From positions 2,394,001 to 2,458,000 of the forward strand of contig JIAB01000001.1 of the NCBI GenBank assembly GCA_000687975.1: 64,000 bases of DNA. The letters are read 5' to 3'. Positions 24,814 through 33,553 of this stretch are shown piece by piece. The notes below the pieces were generated by a model that worked only from the letters and a program-made list of their open reading frames with translations, had not been told where the DNA came from and searched no databases. Positions within the stretch are counted from its first letter, which is position 1; each line of letters begins with the position of its first letter. The DNA comes from Lachnospiraceae bacterium AC2031 (lineage in GTDB: Bacteria > Bacillota > Clostridia > Lachnospirales > Lachnospiraceae). A program made the translations under genes and the position numbers.

Positions 24814-27800
24814 ATGAATACAGTAGAGATGTGGCAGGTTCTGGAAATAGAACCTACTAAGGATGAAGAGAAGATAGTTAATGCCTATAGAACAAAGGTG
24901 GTAACTGTTAATCCTGAGGATGATCAGGACGGTTTCATGCGTCTTAGAGAAGCCTTTGAGATGGCAATAAATTATGCCAGAGAGGATGATGTACTGGCAG
25001 GCGATAATGATAATGAAAAGCCTGAGGCTGAGAAGACAGATATAGATCGTCATATAGATAAACTGGATGAGATATATTCCGATATCTTCAAGAGAAGAGA
25101 CCTGGATGTTTGGAGAGAGTGGCTTTCAGATCCACTATGTGTTGAACTTGATACCGCAGACTTAATGCGTGAAGCAACACTGGTTTACATAATGAGACAT
25201 TTCTATCTTCAGATGAATGTATGGCAGCTTCTGGATGAAACCTTCTCTATTGAAGAAGATAAGGATATTCTGAAGGAAAAGTTTCCAGAGGACTTTATCG
25301 GTTTTGTTGTATATAGAATCCACAATGATGAGTTTGTAGATTTTGATGCCTTCCTTACAAGAGAAGATTTTTATAAGAGGGCAGGACAGGAGTTACTCGA
25401 GATAGAGCTTCCTGACAGACCAGCAAGCTACGAAGCTGATGACTATGAGGTAATGCTTGATTCATATATCAAGGCAGTATCATTTACTCAGTCAAATGTT
25501 CAGGAATATATTCAGAAGAAGTTTGATGCTGAACAGGATGAAGATAATAGTGCTTCAGATGCGGAGAAGAGTCTGGATGTATTAGTAAGTATACTGAATT
25601 ATTTAAAGGGATTTGATGTATGGCATCCTATCGAGCTTGGTGCAGAGATGCGTGCACTTGAACTCTGCGGTCAGATGGATGATGCACTTAAGATTGCAAG
25701 AGCAATTATATCTGACAAGATCATCGAGACTCATAGATACGCAACACCTATTGCTGCATATCTTATATTAAAGGATCTGAAGAATCGTATTGATGCAGGT
25801 GAAGAGGTTGAGGAATCTGAAAAAGAAAGCATCCTCGCAACATGTAAGGAAGTAATAGATGAGGTTGCAGAAAAGATTCCGGATAGTTCAATGATGATCA
25901 CTGCAAAGAGTTATTACTATCTGATTCAGAAGGATTATGAACAGGCGTCAGATACTATTATTGAAGTTCTGGATATGAATCCCAAAAACTGTGAAGCCAT
26001 CGTTATCCTTAAGAATATCAGTAGAGAATCTATAGCTTATTATGAGGCTAAGAGAGATGAGGGAGCAATTTCTGAGTCTGAGAAACTGGAGCTTGCATGG
26101 GCTTATTTCAGACTTGAAAACACGGATCCAATCCTGGAGATTCTTGACTCTATAGAGCCTGATGAAGAGATAAGATACGGATATAACAATCTTTATGGAA
26201 GATGTTATGCTGCAAAGGAAGAGTTTGAAAAGGCCGAGCCATATCTAAAGAAATGGACCGACACCATGGATGATATGCGAAGAAGAGCAAGTGAGGGCGA
26301 GGTCTTCAATAAGAAGGACCAGGGCCGTCTTTCAAGAGCTGCCTTTTGTTATTACATGTATGCTCAGTGTGAGGATCATCTTGAGAATATAGACGTGGCT
26401 GCAAAGTTTTACATTCAGGCTGTTGAAATTGCAACTAAGGAAGGAAATGATATCAACGAAGAACTGTTCTACTATGAGTCACTAGGTAAGATGTACGAAA
26501 GAGTAGAGAGATATAAGGATGCTATGGAAATCTGGAATGCCATGATCGAATCAGTGGATCACTGCGTTCCTGCATATATTCATAGACAGCAGACAGCATA
26601 TACCATTAAAGATGCACAGCTTGTAATTGATGATTACTACAATATCATCAGGGATTTTCCTGCTTACTCCAGAGCTTATGCTCTTGCAGCTAGAGTTTTC
26701 CTTATTTATAAGCAGTTTAATGACGTGAAAAATGTTATCGACAATGCTGATAATTCTGGAGTCGAGTCAGATTATGTAAACTGGATGAGATGTAAATATC
26801 TTGAGTTTACTAAGGACCGCGAGGAAGAATCAGATAGCGAAGATAAGACAGAGGTATTAACCAAGAAGTCACCAAAGGAAAAGGAAGAGGATATCGAGAA
26901 GCTTTATAGACTTATCGATGATAATATTCAGGATGAGAATATAGATTCTGATATTGATGAGAAGGAGCTTCCTGATTTTTATGCGGATGCTGCTGCATTT
27001 CTCATTAACCTTCGTGATGAGAACGGAAACAGATCAAGACTTGATGATGTACTTCCTTTCCTTGAGAAGGGCTTTAAGTTTGATAAAAAGAATAAGAGAC
27101 TGCTCTGGCTGAGAACAGATGTTGAGGAATTCTCTGATAGAAAAGCAGATGATATCTATAATGAAATGCTTAAGTACTATCCTGATGACGCTATAGTTTA
27201 TTATGAGTATGGCGAGTATCTCATGAGAGACCGCAGGGAAGAAGAAGCAGAAGCTATGTATAACAAAGCTCTGGAAATCGACCCTGATCATCCAAGAGCT
27301 AATAACAAGCTGATGGATATCTGGCAGAGAAGATATAATGACAGCGAGAAGAAAGAGCAGTATGACAAGGCAGTTGCTTATGCTACCAGACAGCTTGAAC
27401 TTGTGGATGATGAGTACTACAGAGTAGAGCGACTTCTTCTCTTCATGGACGGATGTGAACTGGACAAGGCAGAGGAGGATGCGCGTAAGGCTATCGAGCA
27501 GAAAGATGATAATGTCTACGGACATAACGGATTGGGGCTTTGCATGCTTCGTAAAAGAAACTATGAAGAAGCCATTTCCTGCTTCAAGCGTGCTATCGAA
27601 GTTATGGATGGAGATGAGACTCCTGCACCATATACAAATCTTGCTAAGGTTTATGAGCAGATGGGACGTTTTGATGAGGCCATCGAATACACTAACAAGG
27701 TGATGGAGATCTTTGGCAAGCAGATTAAGTATCAGTATGTTCTTGCAAGACTCTATGTGAAGAGCAAGCAGTTCGATAAGGCGATGGATATTTATGACGA

Positions 27801-28680
27801 GTTCCAGAATCACTATAGAGAGCTGCTGGCGGAAACTAAGAATAAATGGAATGCTTCATATGTTGTGAAGTATCTTATTAAGATGGTTGATGTTGCTAAT
27901 CTTTCTGGCAATGATCAGCTTGCTCAGAATAGACTCAATGTTCTTCATTATTTCCTTAAGGAGCAGGGTTATACCAATAAGGGACTTGATGAGGTTACAC
28001 TTGGTAACGAAAGAAAGGTGGCTGCTGATATCTTCAGACAGCTGGGCGATTTCTATGTAAATAATCAGAGACAGTACAAGACTGCTATTATGTATTTTGA
28101 GAAATCACTGAGATTTAAGATGCAGGCCGGTACTAAGGGTCCAGGTCGTTCCATAGCTGATGATTCAACTCAGAAGGTTGGTCTCTTTAAGAAGGCAAAG
28201 CCAAGCGCTTATGTTGAAAGACCTGAAAATCTTGAAAATCCAGATTATTTCGATATTGGTGACCTTTATAAGTTCTTTGCTATAGCTTGTTTTAACTATG
28301 GACTTAAGGACTGGGCGGCTGAACTTGCAGAGAGAGCAATCAACTGTTATGAGAAGGGAAGTGGAAATATAAATGAGTTCCTGTCTTTCCCATGTTCTGC
28401 TCCGCTTCGTCTAAATGACATGGCTATGCTTGTTTATATGAAGGGCGATAAGGCAGAGGCAATCAAGATGGCTGAGAAGGCTGCAACAATTCCTCAGTGT
28501 GAATTCTGTACATATGGGGATTGTTATGATAAAATCTTGACGTTGGCAAGAATCTATGAAATGTCTGGTGATATTAATAAGGCTATTGAGTATTATAGAC
28601 TTGCATATGAAAAGACAAATGATGATGCCGAGATCTATATGGCACTAAGAACTCTGGCTGGCAGAGTTCCAACAAATTAA
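24814..28680 (+). CDS. Large TPR protein with a degenerate J-like N-terminal domain
   Basis: A 1288-residue cytoplasmic protein. The first 60 residues (MWQVLEIEPTKDEEKIVNAYR, then FMRLREAFEMA) have J-domain spacing, but the HPD tripeptide needed to stimulate Hsp70 reads NPE (VNPEDD). The rest is almost all helical repeats; clear TPR units include AIVYYEYGEYLMRDRREEEAEAMYNKALEIDP, VYGHNGLGLCMLRKR and YTNLAKVYEQMGRFDEAIEYT. Acidic overall. The HscC-like Hsp70 gene starts 39 bases later, so the two probably form a chaperone pair like the E. coli HscC system with its unusual J proteins. The client is unknown. Confidence 0.85.
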   Translation: MNTVEMWQVLEIEPTKDEEKIVNAYRTKVVTVNPEDDQDGFMRLREAFEMAINYAREDDVLAGDNDNEKPEAEKTDIDRHIDKLDEIYSDIFKRRDLDVWREWLSDPLCVELDTADLMREATLVYIMRHFYLQMNVWQLLDETFSIEEDKDILKEKFPEDFIGFVVYRIHNDEFVDFDAFLTREDFYKRAGQELLEIELPDRPASYEADDYEVMLDSYIKAVSFTQSNVQEYIQKKFDAEQDEDNSASDAEKSLDVLVSILNYLKGFDVWHPIELGAEMRALELCGQMDDALKIARAIISDKIIETHRYATPIAAYLILKDLKNRIDAGEEVEESEKESILATCKEVIDEVAEKIPDSSMMITAKSYYYLIQKDYEQASDTIIEVLDMNPKNCEAIVILKNISRESIAYYEAKRDEGAISESEKLELAWAYFRLENTDPILEILDSIEPDEEIRYGYNNLYGRCYAAKEEFEKAEPYLKKWTDTMDDMRRRASEGEVFNKKDQGRLSRAAFCYYMYAQCEDHLENIDVAAKFYIQAVEIATKEGNDINEELFYYESLGKMYERVERYKDAMEIWNAMIESVDHCVPAYIHRQQTAYTIKDAQLVIDDYYNIIRDFPAYSRAYALAARVFLIYKQFNDVKNVIDNADNSGVESDYVNWMRCKYLEFTKDREEESDSEDKTEVLTKKSPKEKEEDIEKLYRLIDDNIQDENIDSDIDEKELPDFYADAAAFLINLRDENGNRSRLDDVLPFLEKGFKFDKKNKRLLWLRTDVEEFSDRKADDIYNEMLKYYPDDAIVYYEYGEYLMRDRREEEAEAMYNKALEIDPDHPRANNKLMDIWQRRYNDSEKKEQYDKAVAYATRQLELVDDEYYRVERLLLFMDGCELDKAEEDARKAIEQKDDNVYGHNGLGLCMLRKRNYEEAISCFKRAIEVMDGDETPAPYTNLAKVYEQMGRFDEAIEYTNKVMEIFGKQIKYQYVLARLYVKSKQFDKAMDIYDEFQNHYRELLAETKNKWNASYVVKYLIKMVDVANLSGNDQLAQNRLNVLHYFLKEQGYTNKGLDEVTLGNERKVAADIFRQLGDFYVNNQRQYKTAIMYFEKSLRFKMQAGTKGPGRSIADDSTQKVGLFKKAKPSAYVERPENLENPDYFDIGDLYKFFAIACFNYGLKDWAAELAERAINCYEKGSGNINEFLSFPCSAPLRLNDMAMLVYMKGDKAEAIKMAEKAATIPQCEFCTYGDCYDKILTLARIYEMSGDINKAIEYYRLAYEKTNDDAEIYMALRTLAGRVPTN

Positions 28681-28719
28681 GGCATCATTTAGAATAAGAA
28701 TTGTTTTAAGGATGTTGTA

Positions 28720-30408
28720 ATGATAGTAGGAATTGATTTAGGAACAACAAACAGTCTTATAGCATACTACACTGAGGATGGTCCAAAGATTGTCCCTAAC
28801 AGACTTGGGGACAGACTTACACCATCTGTAGTAAGTATCGATGAAGAGGAAAATGTATACGTAGGTAAAACAGCTCAGGAAAGGATGCGTCTGTATCCTG
28901 AATCCAGTGCAGCTGTGTTTAAGCGTGACATGGGAAGCGACAAGAAGTATAACCTGGGGGGTAAGGAATTTACTGCTGAGGAGCTTTCATCTTTTGTACT
29001 TCGATCACTGAAAGAGGATGCGGAGGCGTTTCTTGGTGAAGAGATTGAAGAGGCTGTTATCAGTGTTCCAGCATATTTTAATGATATGAGACGTAAGGCT
29101 ACCAAGAGAGCTGGTGAGCTTGCTGGACTCAAGGTTGAGAGAATCATCAGTGAGCCTACAGCTGCAGCTATAGCTTATGGTCTTTATAATGACGATAAGC
29201 CTGCTAAGAATCTGGTATTCGATCTTGGTGGTGGTACACTTGATGTATCTATTCTTGATTACTTTGCTCCAATCCTTGAGGTTAGAGCCGTAGCTGGTGA
29301 TAACTATCTTGGAGGCGAGGACTTCACAGCAGTTTTAGAGGATATGTTCTATAAGGCACATTCTGAGGTGGATAAGGAGAAGCTTTCTTATAGAGAGAAG
29401 GCACTTATTCATAAAGCTGCAGAACAATGCAAGATAGATCTTTCGGAAAATGGTAATTCAACCATGAAGGTTAAAGTAGGCGAGGATGAAGTAAGCTTTG
29501 ATGTTGCCTACGCTGAATATGATAAGGCTTGTGAGAGTCTTTATGAGAAGATCAGAGTTCCTGTTAAGCGTGCGCTTACAGATGCTAAGCTTAAGCTTAC
29601 AGATATAGACAAGATAGTACTGGTTGGTGGAGGAACAAGACTTACTGGTGTAAGAAGCTTTGTTAGCAAGATGTTCCATACATTCCCAGATACGAGTATC
29701 AACCCTGATGAGGCGGTAGCCTTGGGTGCAGCTATACAGGCAGCTATGAAGGAACGTAAGGAGTCCATCCGCGAAGTTGTACTTACGGATGTATGCCCAT
29801 TTACCCTGGGTACTGAGGTAATGGTGGACTTTGGTGATGGATATAAGGAGAGTGGTCATTACTGTCCAATAATCGAGAGAAATACCATCATCCCTGCCAG
29901 CCGTACAGACAGATTCTTTACAACTCATGACAACCAGACTAGAATCGATATCAAGGTTCTTCAGGGAGAGAGCCGTATGGCTAGAAATAACCTGGAACTG
30001 GGTGTACTTGAGATAGATGTTCCAAGTAACAAGGCAGGTGCTGAGTCAGTTGATGTAACTTATACATATGATATTAATTCTATCCTTGAGGTAGAGGTAA
30101 AGGTTATTTCAACTGAGAAGAAATATAGAAAGATAATTAAGGGTCAGTATACTGAGATGACTGATGAAGAGATTGAGAAGAGATTTCAGGAGCTGGCTTA
30201 TCTGAAGATTCCGCCAAGGGATCAGGAAGAGAACAGACTTATCCTTCTTCGTGCTGAAAGAATGTATGAGGAGGCACTTGGTATGGACCGAGAGGTTCTT
30301 GATGCCGAGGTTCGTAAGTTTGAACTTGCTCTTAATTCTCAGGATAAGAGAATCATCGAAAAAGAGAGAGGACGCCTTAAAGAATTCCTTGATAAATGGG
30401 AAGAGTAA
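28720..30408 (+). CDS. hscC: HscC-like Hsp70 chaperone
   Basis: A 562-residue Hsp70, clearly shorter than DnaK (about 610-640) and close in length to E. coli HscC. The nucleotide-binding domain is complete: GIDLGTTNSL (3-12), PAYFNDMRRKAT, EPTAAAIAYG, FDLGGGTLDVSI and VGGGTRLTGVR. The substrate-binding beta domain includes IIERNTIIPASRT and NQTRIDIKVLQGE; the lid helices are short and there is no EEVD-like end. No grpE or dnaJ neighbours, so it is not the housekeeping DnaK. It follows the J-like/TPR gene as a probable dedicated partner. A terminator follows. Confidence 0.88.
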   Translation: MIVGIDLGTTNSLIAYYTEDGPKIVPNRLGDRLTPSVVSIDEEENVYVGKTAQERMRLYPESSAAVFKRDMGSDKKYNLGGKEFTAEELSSFVLRSLKEDAEAFLGEEIEEAVISVPAYFNDMRRKATKRAGELAGLKVERIISEPTAAAIAYGLYNDDKPAKNLVFDLGGGTLDVSILDYFAPILEVRAVAGDNYLGGEDFTAVLEDMFYKAHSEVDKEKLSYREKALIHKAAEQCKIDLSENGNSTMKVKVGEDEVSFDVAYAEYDKACESLYEKIRVPVKRALTDAKLKLTDIDKIVLVGGGTRLTGVRSFVSKMFHTFPDTSINPDEAVALGAAIQAAMKERKESIREVVLTDVCPFTLGTEVMVDFGDGYKESGHYCPIIERNTIIPASRTDRFFTTHDNQTRIDIKVLQGESRMARNNLELGVLEIDVPSNKAGAESVDVTYTYDINSILEVEVKVISTEKKYRKIIKGQYTEMTDEEIEKRFQELAYLKIPPRDQEENRLILLRAERMYEEALGMDREVLDAEVRKFELALNSQDKRIIEKERGRLKEFLDKWEE

Positions 30409-30424
30409 TTTAAAATAGAGAATA

Positions 30425-30485
30425 AAAAAAGGACTATGCAGATATATCAACCTTTGTCCCCACAAAAACTGCATAGTTCTTTTTT
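30425..30485. terminator. Bidirectional terminator between hscC and the M23 peptidase gene
   Basis: AAAAAAGGACTATGCAG (30425-30441) pairs with CTGCATAGTTCTTTTTT (30469-30485). A/T tracts at both sides let it work for both convergent genes. Confidence 0.85.
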
Positions 30486-30531
30486 TATTGTTATAATTAT
30501 TTGCTGGCTGAGCGAACATGCCAGCAAATAA

Positions 30532-31989
30532 TTATAGATATCCCATTGGGTCTACGTATGAACCGTAAAGTCTTACGGCAAAATGTAGATGTGGTCCTGT
30601 TGAAACTCCTGTGCTTCCTGCGAAGGCTATGGTCTGTCCTGCGACTACATTTGCACCCTCACTTACATTGAAGCCTGACAGATGGAAGTAACAGGTAGTG
30701 ATACCATTTCCATGATCTATCAGTACTGCATTACCAGCAGCTCCAAGATAACCTACATAAGATACAACTCCATCGGCAGCAGCTACTATAGAAGCGCCTG
30801 ATGAACATCCAATATCAATACCCATATGACTATAGGTAGCGCCTTCGGTTGGAGCCTCTCTGGCACCGAACCCTGAAGTGATATATGTTGATGATGGACA
30901 TGGCCATCTAAATCCGCCGCCTGAGTAAGAATTCATTGTTGGTGCAGCGGTTGTTGTCGTAGTAGTTGTTGTAGTGGTCGTTGTTGTCGTAGTAGTTGTG
31001 TTTGTTGTCTGAGTAGTAGAAGTTGCATCAGTAGCTGAAGCAGTTGCTGTCTTCTTAGCAGCTTCCTCAGCAGCGGCTTTTGCAGCAGCTTCTTCGGCGG
31101 CATCCTTCTTAGCAGCTTCCTCAGCGGCAGCATTTGCAGCGGCGGTCTCAGCAGCGGCACGCTTAGCAGCAGCGGCGGCTTCGATAGCAGCGATGGCTGA
31201 ATCCTGTTCAGCCTCCATCTGTGCCATTTCTTCAATAGTATATTCTGTGTCAGCTATCTGGATGTTATATTCCTCAAGGGTTGCCTGCTTGCCATCCTGC
31301 ATAACCTGCAGTGCCTGCTGCTCACCTTCGGCTTCGGTCTTAAGACCTTCAATCTCTTCCAGATTGCTGGTGATTTCTGTTTGGTAGGTTGCGATAGTCT
31401 GCTCAATCTCCATCAGGTCATTTAACTGCTTCTGATCGTAAGCTGAAACCTGGGAAACATATTCTGATTGATTAATCACTTTATCGTAGTCTTTAACTGA
31501 GATAAGTGCAGCTATATAATCAGCGTCGCCATTTTCATAAGCGAATTGGATTCTTTCCTTCATGCTTTCGTACTGATTAGTCTCAGCTATGTAAGCAATC
31601 TGCAGACTGTCTTCGGAGATACAGGATTTAACCTGCAGAAGATTACGGCTGTCCTTAAGCTCAGATATTTTTTCTTCGTAGCCTGTGATTTCGCCGTCCA
31701 GCTCTTCAATAAGCTCCATGATGTCTTCTTTTTCAGATTCGAGCCTTGAAAGCTTTGCTTCAGCATCTTTCTTTTTCTGGGCAGCATCTGATTTTTTATT
31801 TTTTGCTTCGGTTAGTTCATCGGAGCTTGAATTATCATTATTTGATGTGTCCGTGTTCTTGCCTTCAGCTTGAACAGTGTTGATAGTACATGGCATATAT
31901 CCAGACACGCCATAAGCAGAAGCCATGACCATAGCTCCTGTCAGAATTCCACTAATAAGTCTTCTGTTTTTAATATGTTTTGAAAACAC
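30532..31989 (-). CDS. Secreted coiled-coil M23 peptidase (EnvC/NlpD-like)
   Basis: A secreted cell-wall enzyme or amidase activator of about 485 residues: signal peptide (RRLISGILTGAMVMASAYG), long coiled coil, Ala/Glu/Lys-rich stretch, linker with 17 Thr in a row, and a C-terminal M23 LytM domain (SHMGIDIG, HLHFAV; with GFGAREAP before it). The zinc ligands HxxxD and HxH are both present, so it may be an active endopeptidase. The start at GTG 31989 is inferred: it is preceded by AAAAGGAAC and gives a standard signal peptide, while ATGs at 32034 and 32052 lack a binding site and lie in the leader hairpin next to the promoter at 32079. Confidence 0.88.
   Translation of the reverse strand: MFSKHIKNRRLISGILTGAMVMASAYGVSGYMPCTINTVQAEGKNTDTSNNDNSSSDELTEAKNKKSDAAQKKKDAEAKLSRLESEKEDIMELIEELDGEITGYEEKISELKDSRNLLQVKSCISEDSLQIAYIAETNQYESMKERIQFAYENGDADYIAALISVKDYDKVINQSEYVSQVSAYDQKQLNDLMEIEQTIATYQTEITSNLEEIEGLKTEAEGEQQALQVMQDGKQATLEEYNIQIADTEYTIEEMAQMEAEQDSAIAAIEAAAAAKRAAAETAAANAAAEEAAKKDAAEEAAAKAAAEEAAKKTATASATDATSTTQTTNTTTTTTTTTTTTTTTTTAAPTMNSYSGGGFRWPCPSSTYITSGFGAREAPTEGATYSHMGIDIGCSSGASIVAAADGVVSYVGYLGAAGNAVLIDHGNGITTCYFHLSGFNVSEGANVVAGQTIAFAGSTGVSTGPHLHFAVRLYGSYVDPMGYL
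30949..30999 (-). repeat. Polythreonine-coding tract
   Basis: Seventeen consecutive ACN codons made of three imperfect 15-base units (TGTTGTCGTAGTAGT on the plus strand). Such tracts often vary in length; in-frame changes would alter the linker between coiled coil and peptidase domain. Confidence 0.8.
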
Positions 31990-32028
31990 CAGACTTTCGT
32001 TCCTTTTGGTAATTTTTTCGGAAAATAA

Positions 32029-32107
32029 AAACATAATACTACGGTTTACCATAAGCGTAATATTATGTTTACCAAAACATTATATTATTATCTTTTACAG
32101 AATGCAA
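32029..32107 (-). promoter_or_regulatory. Promoter and leader inverted repeat of the M23 peptidase gene
   Basis: On the minus strand: TTGCAT (32107-32102), 17 bases, TATAAT (32084-32079). From the expected start point, an exact inverted repeat AAACATAATA (32029-32038) / TATTATGTTT (32061-32070) with a 22-base spacer follows; GGTAAAC also occurs twice. It could be an operator or an RNA hairpin. Confidence 0.6.
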
Positions 32108-32127
32108 CAAAAAAATATGAAAAATCG

Positions 32128-32152
32128 GCCACTGAGAACCGTCCCCAGTGGC
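32128..32152 (-). repeat. R3 palindromic element (copy b)
   Basis: Reverse complement begins GCCACTGGGGACGG and ends TTCTCAGTGGC. It lies one base beyond the stop codon of the TetR gene and just upstream of the M23 promoter. Confidence 0.7.
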
Positions 32153-32153
32153 T

Positions 32154-32741
32154 TTATATGCTGAGGCGGTCGGAGAGGAAGTCGTAGGATGCGCGTTCAC
32201 ACAGGTCTTTCAAGGTCTTCATGTTGGTTGTTATGTAGTCTGGTTCCTCGTTCATGCCTCTTGAAACCCACTCGATTATTATGCCGCAGGAGCCGTAAGC
32301 AAAGAATCGGGCAATAAAGTCACGTTGCTCGGAACTGACTGATTTAGTTCCTTCGGCATTTGCGCTTTCGTCGATAACATTTATCGCCTGTTTAAAAAGA
32401 TCCTGGGCCTGAACCAGCAGATACTGCTGCACATATGCCTCAGAGTGATTGATGGTATTTACGTAGAAGGCTTTCTCCTTGGTCATGGCGGTGAGAAGCT
32501 CCTCAAGACGGGTGGTCCAGTTGTCGAAGCTTACATCATTCATGTATTTCTCGAACAGGTCATTCTCGTAGATCCATCTCAGCAGGATGAATTTGTCTTC
32601 AAAATGGTAATAGAAGGTCTGGCGGTTTATCCCGCACTGAAGAGCGATATCCTTTACAGAAATCTTGTCAAATGTCTTCGTCCGTGTCAATTCTTTAAGT
32701 GCGTCTGCGATGGCTCTTTTCGTTATAAGATTTTCCGACAT
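32154..32741 (-). CDS. TetR/AcrR-family regulator (DhaS-like)
   Basis: A 195-residue regulator. The N-terminal helix-turn-helix is standard (KISVKDIALQCGINRQTFYYHFEDKFILLRWIY, about 25-57). The C-terminal half, with an ARFFAYGSCGIIIEWVSRGM block, resembles the TetR_C_33 type found in DhaS-like regulators. It is divergent from the second LemA-like gene and the MMPL exporter system starting at 33554, and may regulate them; TetR proteins beside MMPL exporters are common. The ligand is unknown. Confidence 0.9.
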   Translation of the reverse strand: MSENLITKRAIADALKELTRTKTFDKISVKDIALQCGINRQTFYYHFEDKFILLRWIYENDLFEKYMNDVSFDNWTTRLEELLTAMTKEKAFYVNTINHSEAYVQQYLLVQAQDLFKQAINVIDESANAEGTKSVSSEQRDFIARFFAYGSCGIIIEWVSRGMNEEPDYITTNMKTLKDLCERASYDFLSDRLSI

Positions 32742-32799
32742 TCTATGCGTCCTCCTATGATATCTTATGACATCTTTTTATATGGTATCACAGTTTATG

Positions 32800-32828
32800 T
32801 TTTATTTGAACCGTTTTTGTGGTATACT
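32800..32828 (+). promoter_or_regulatory. Probable promoter of the second LemA-like gene
   Basis: TATACT (32823-32828) with an extended -10 (TGTGGTATACT); the -35 TTTTAT at 32800-32805, 17 bases upstream, is weak. It lies between the divergent TetR gene and the LemA-like gene. Confidence 0.5.
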
Positions 32829-32863
32829 ACTACGCGAAGCGTATTTTAGCGGAGGGAAAAAAG

Positions 32864-33391
32864 TTGAAGATAGGTTCGGTACTATTAATAGTATTTCTTA
32901 TAGCAGTTGCTGTAACCTTCATATATGTTACTGTAAGAATTAATTCTCTTGAACAGAAATCTAGAGATAAAAGCTCGGAGATAGATGGATGTCTTTGGGA
33001 CAGAGCGTTTCAGCTCAGCAAGCTGGTTGCTCTACTTACCAATAAGGGGATTGAACACAGCATTGAAGCATTAGATGTAAATACATTTGGACTTGGAATG
33101 TCTGCCACACTTCAAGCAACATATTCAGAGAAAATGGATGTACAGGATGTGGCACTGAGAGAGCTTTTAAAAGAGCATAAAGAAGTTCTTGATGATCCAG
33201 AGTTTAAGCAGCATCTTGAAAAATTCAATGTAGCTCGTACAGAACTTTTTAAGGCAAGTGTAGCCTATAACAAGTGTACAAATGAATTTAACTCATCAAT
33301 ATCAGGTTTTCCATCAAGCTGGATTGCTGCAATCCATAAGAAGTCCAGTAGAAACCTGTTTGGATATTATTTCCGTAATCTTGATGATTAA
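32864..33391 (+). CDS. Short LemA-like membrane protein
   Basis: A 175-residue protein with one N-terminal transmembrane helix (about 5-24: VLLIVFLIAVAVTFIYVTV) and a helical domain whose end, FNSSISGFPSSWIAA, matches the LemA C-terminal block. The TTG start at 32864 is chosen because GGAGGG lies 7 bases before it; the frame is open to 32819 but without a binding site. It differs strongly from the LemA at 5322 and has no DUF3137 partner, standing instead between a TetR gene and an MMPL exporter. Confidence 0.75.
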   Translation: MKIGSVLLIVFLIAVAVTFIYVTVRINSLEQKSRDKSSEIDGCLWDRAFQLSKLVALLTNKGIEHSIEALDVNTFGLGMSATLQATYSEKMDVQDVALRELLKEHKEVLDDPEFKQHLEKFNVARTELFKASVAYNKCTNEFNSSISGFPSSWIAAIHKKSSRNLFGYYFRNLDD

Positions 33392-33485
33392 TAACAGAAC
33401 ATCATGAATTACGACAGATTCTAAAATGTGTCGTAAAGTCTGTCACGTGTCTGGTTTTGTCTAATTACATAAAGAATGAATAGAG

Positions 33486-33522
33486 GTATCCTTTCTTTTG
33501 AAACAAGAAAGGGTACTTTTTT
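33486..33522 (+). terminator. Terminator between the LemA-like and MMPL genes
   Basis: GGTATCCTTTCTT pairs with AAGAAAGGGTACT around TTGAAAC and is followed by T residues. It lies 30 bases before the MMPL start, so it may separate the transcripts or reduce readthrough. Confidence 0.7.
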
Positions 33523-33553
33523 ATTTGCCCAAAAGACTAAAGGAGGGATGAAG

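Noticed and set aside
24814-28680. Canonical DnaJ co-chaperone
   Set aside because: The HPD tripeptide is not present; called only J-like.
28801-28830. CTTGGGGACAGACTTACACC in the hscC-like gene resembles R1
   Set aside because: It encodes the conserved LGDRLTPS of Hsp70 proteins and has no complementary arm, so it is ordinary coding sequence.
30941-30950. GGTGCAGCGG resembling an R1 arm in the M23 gene
   Set aside because: Only ten bases match, with no second arm; it encodes part of the linker.
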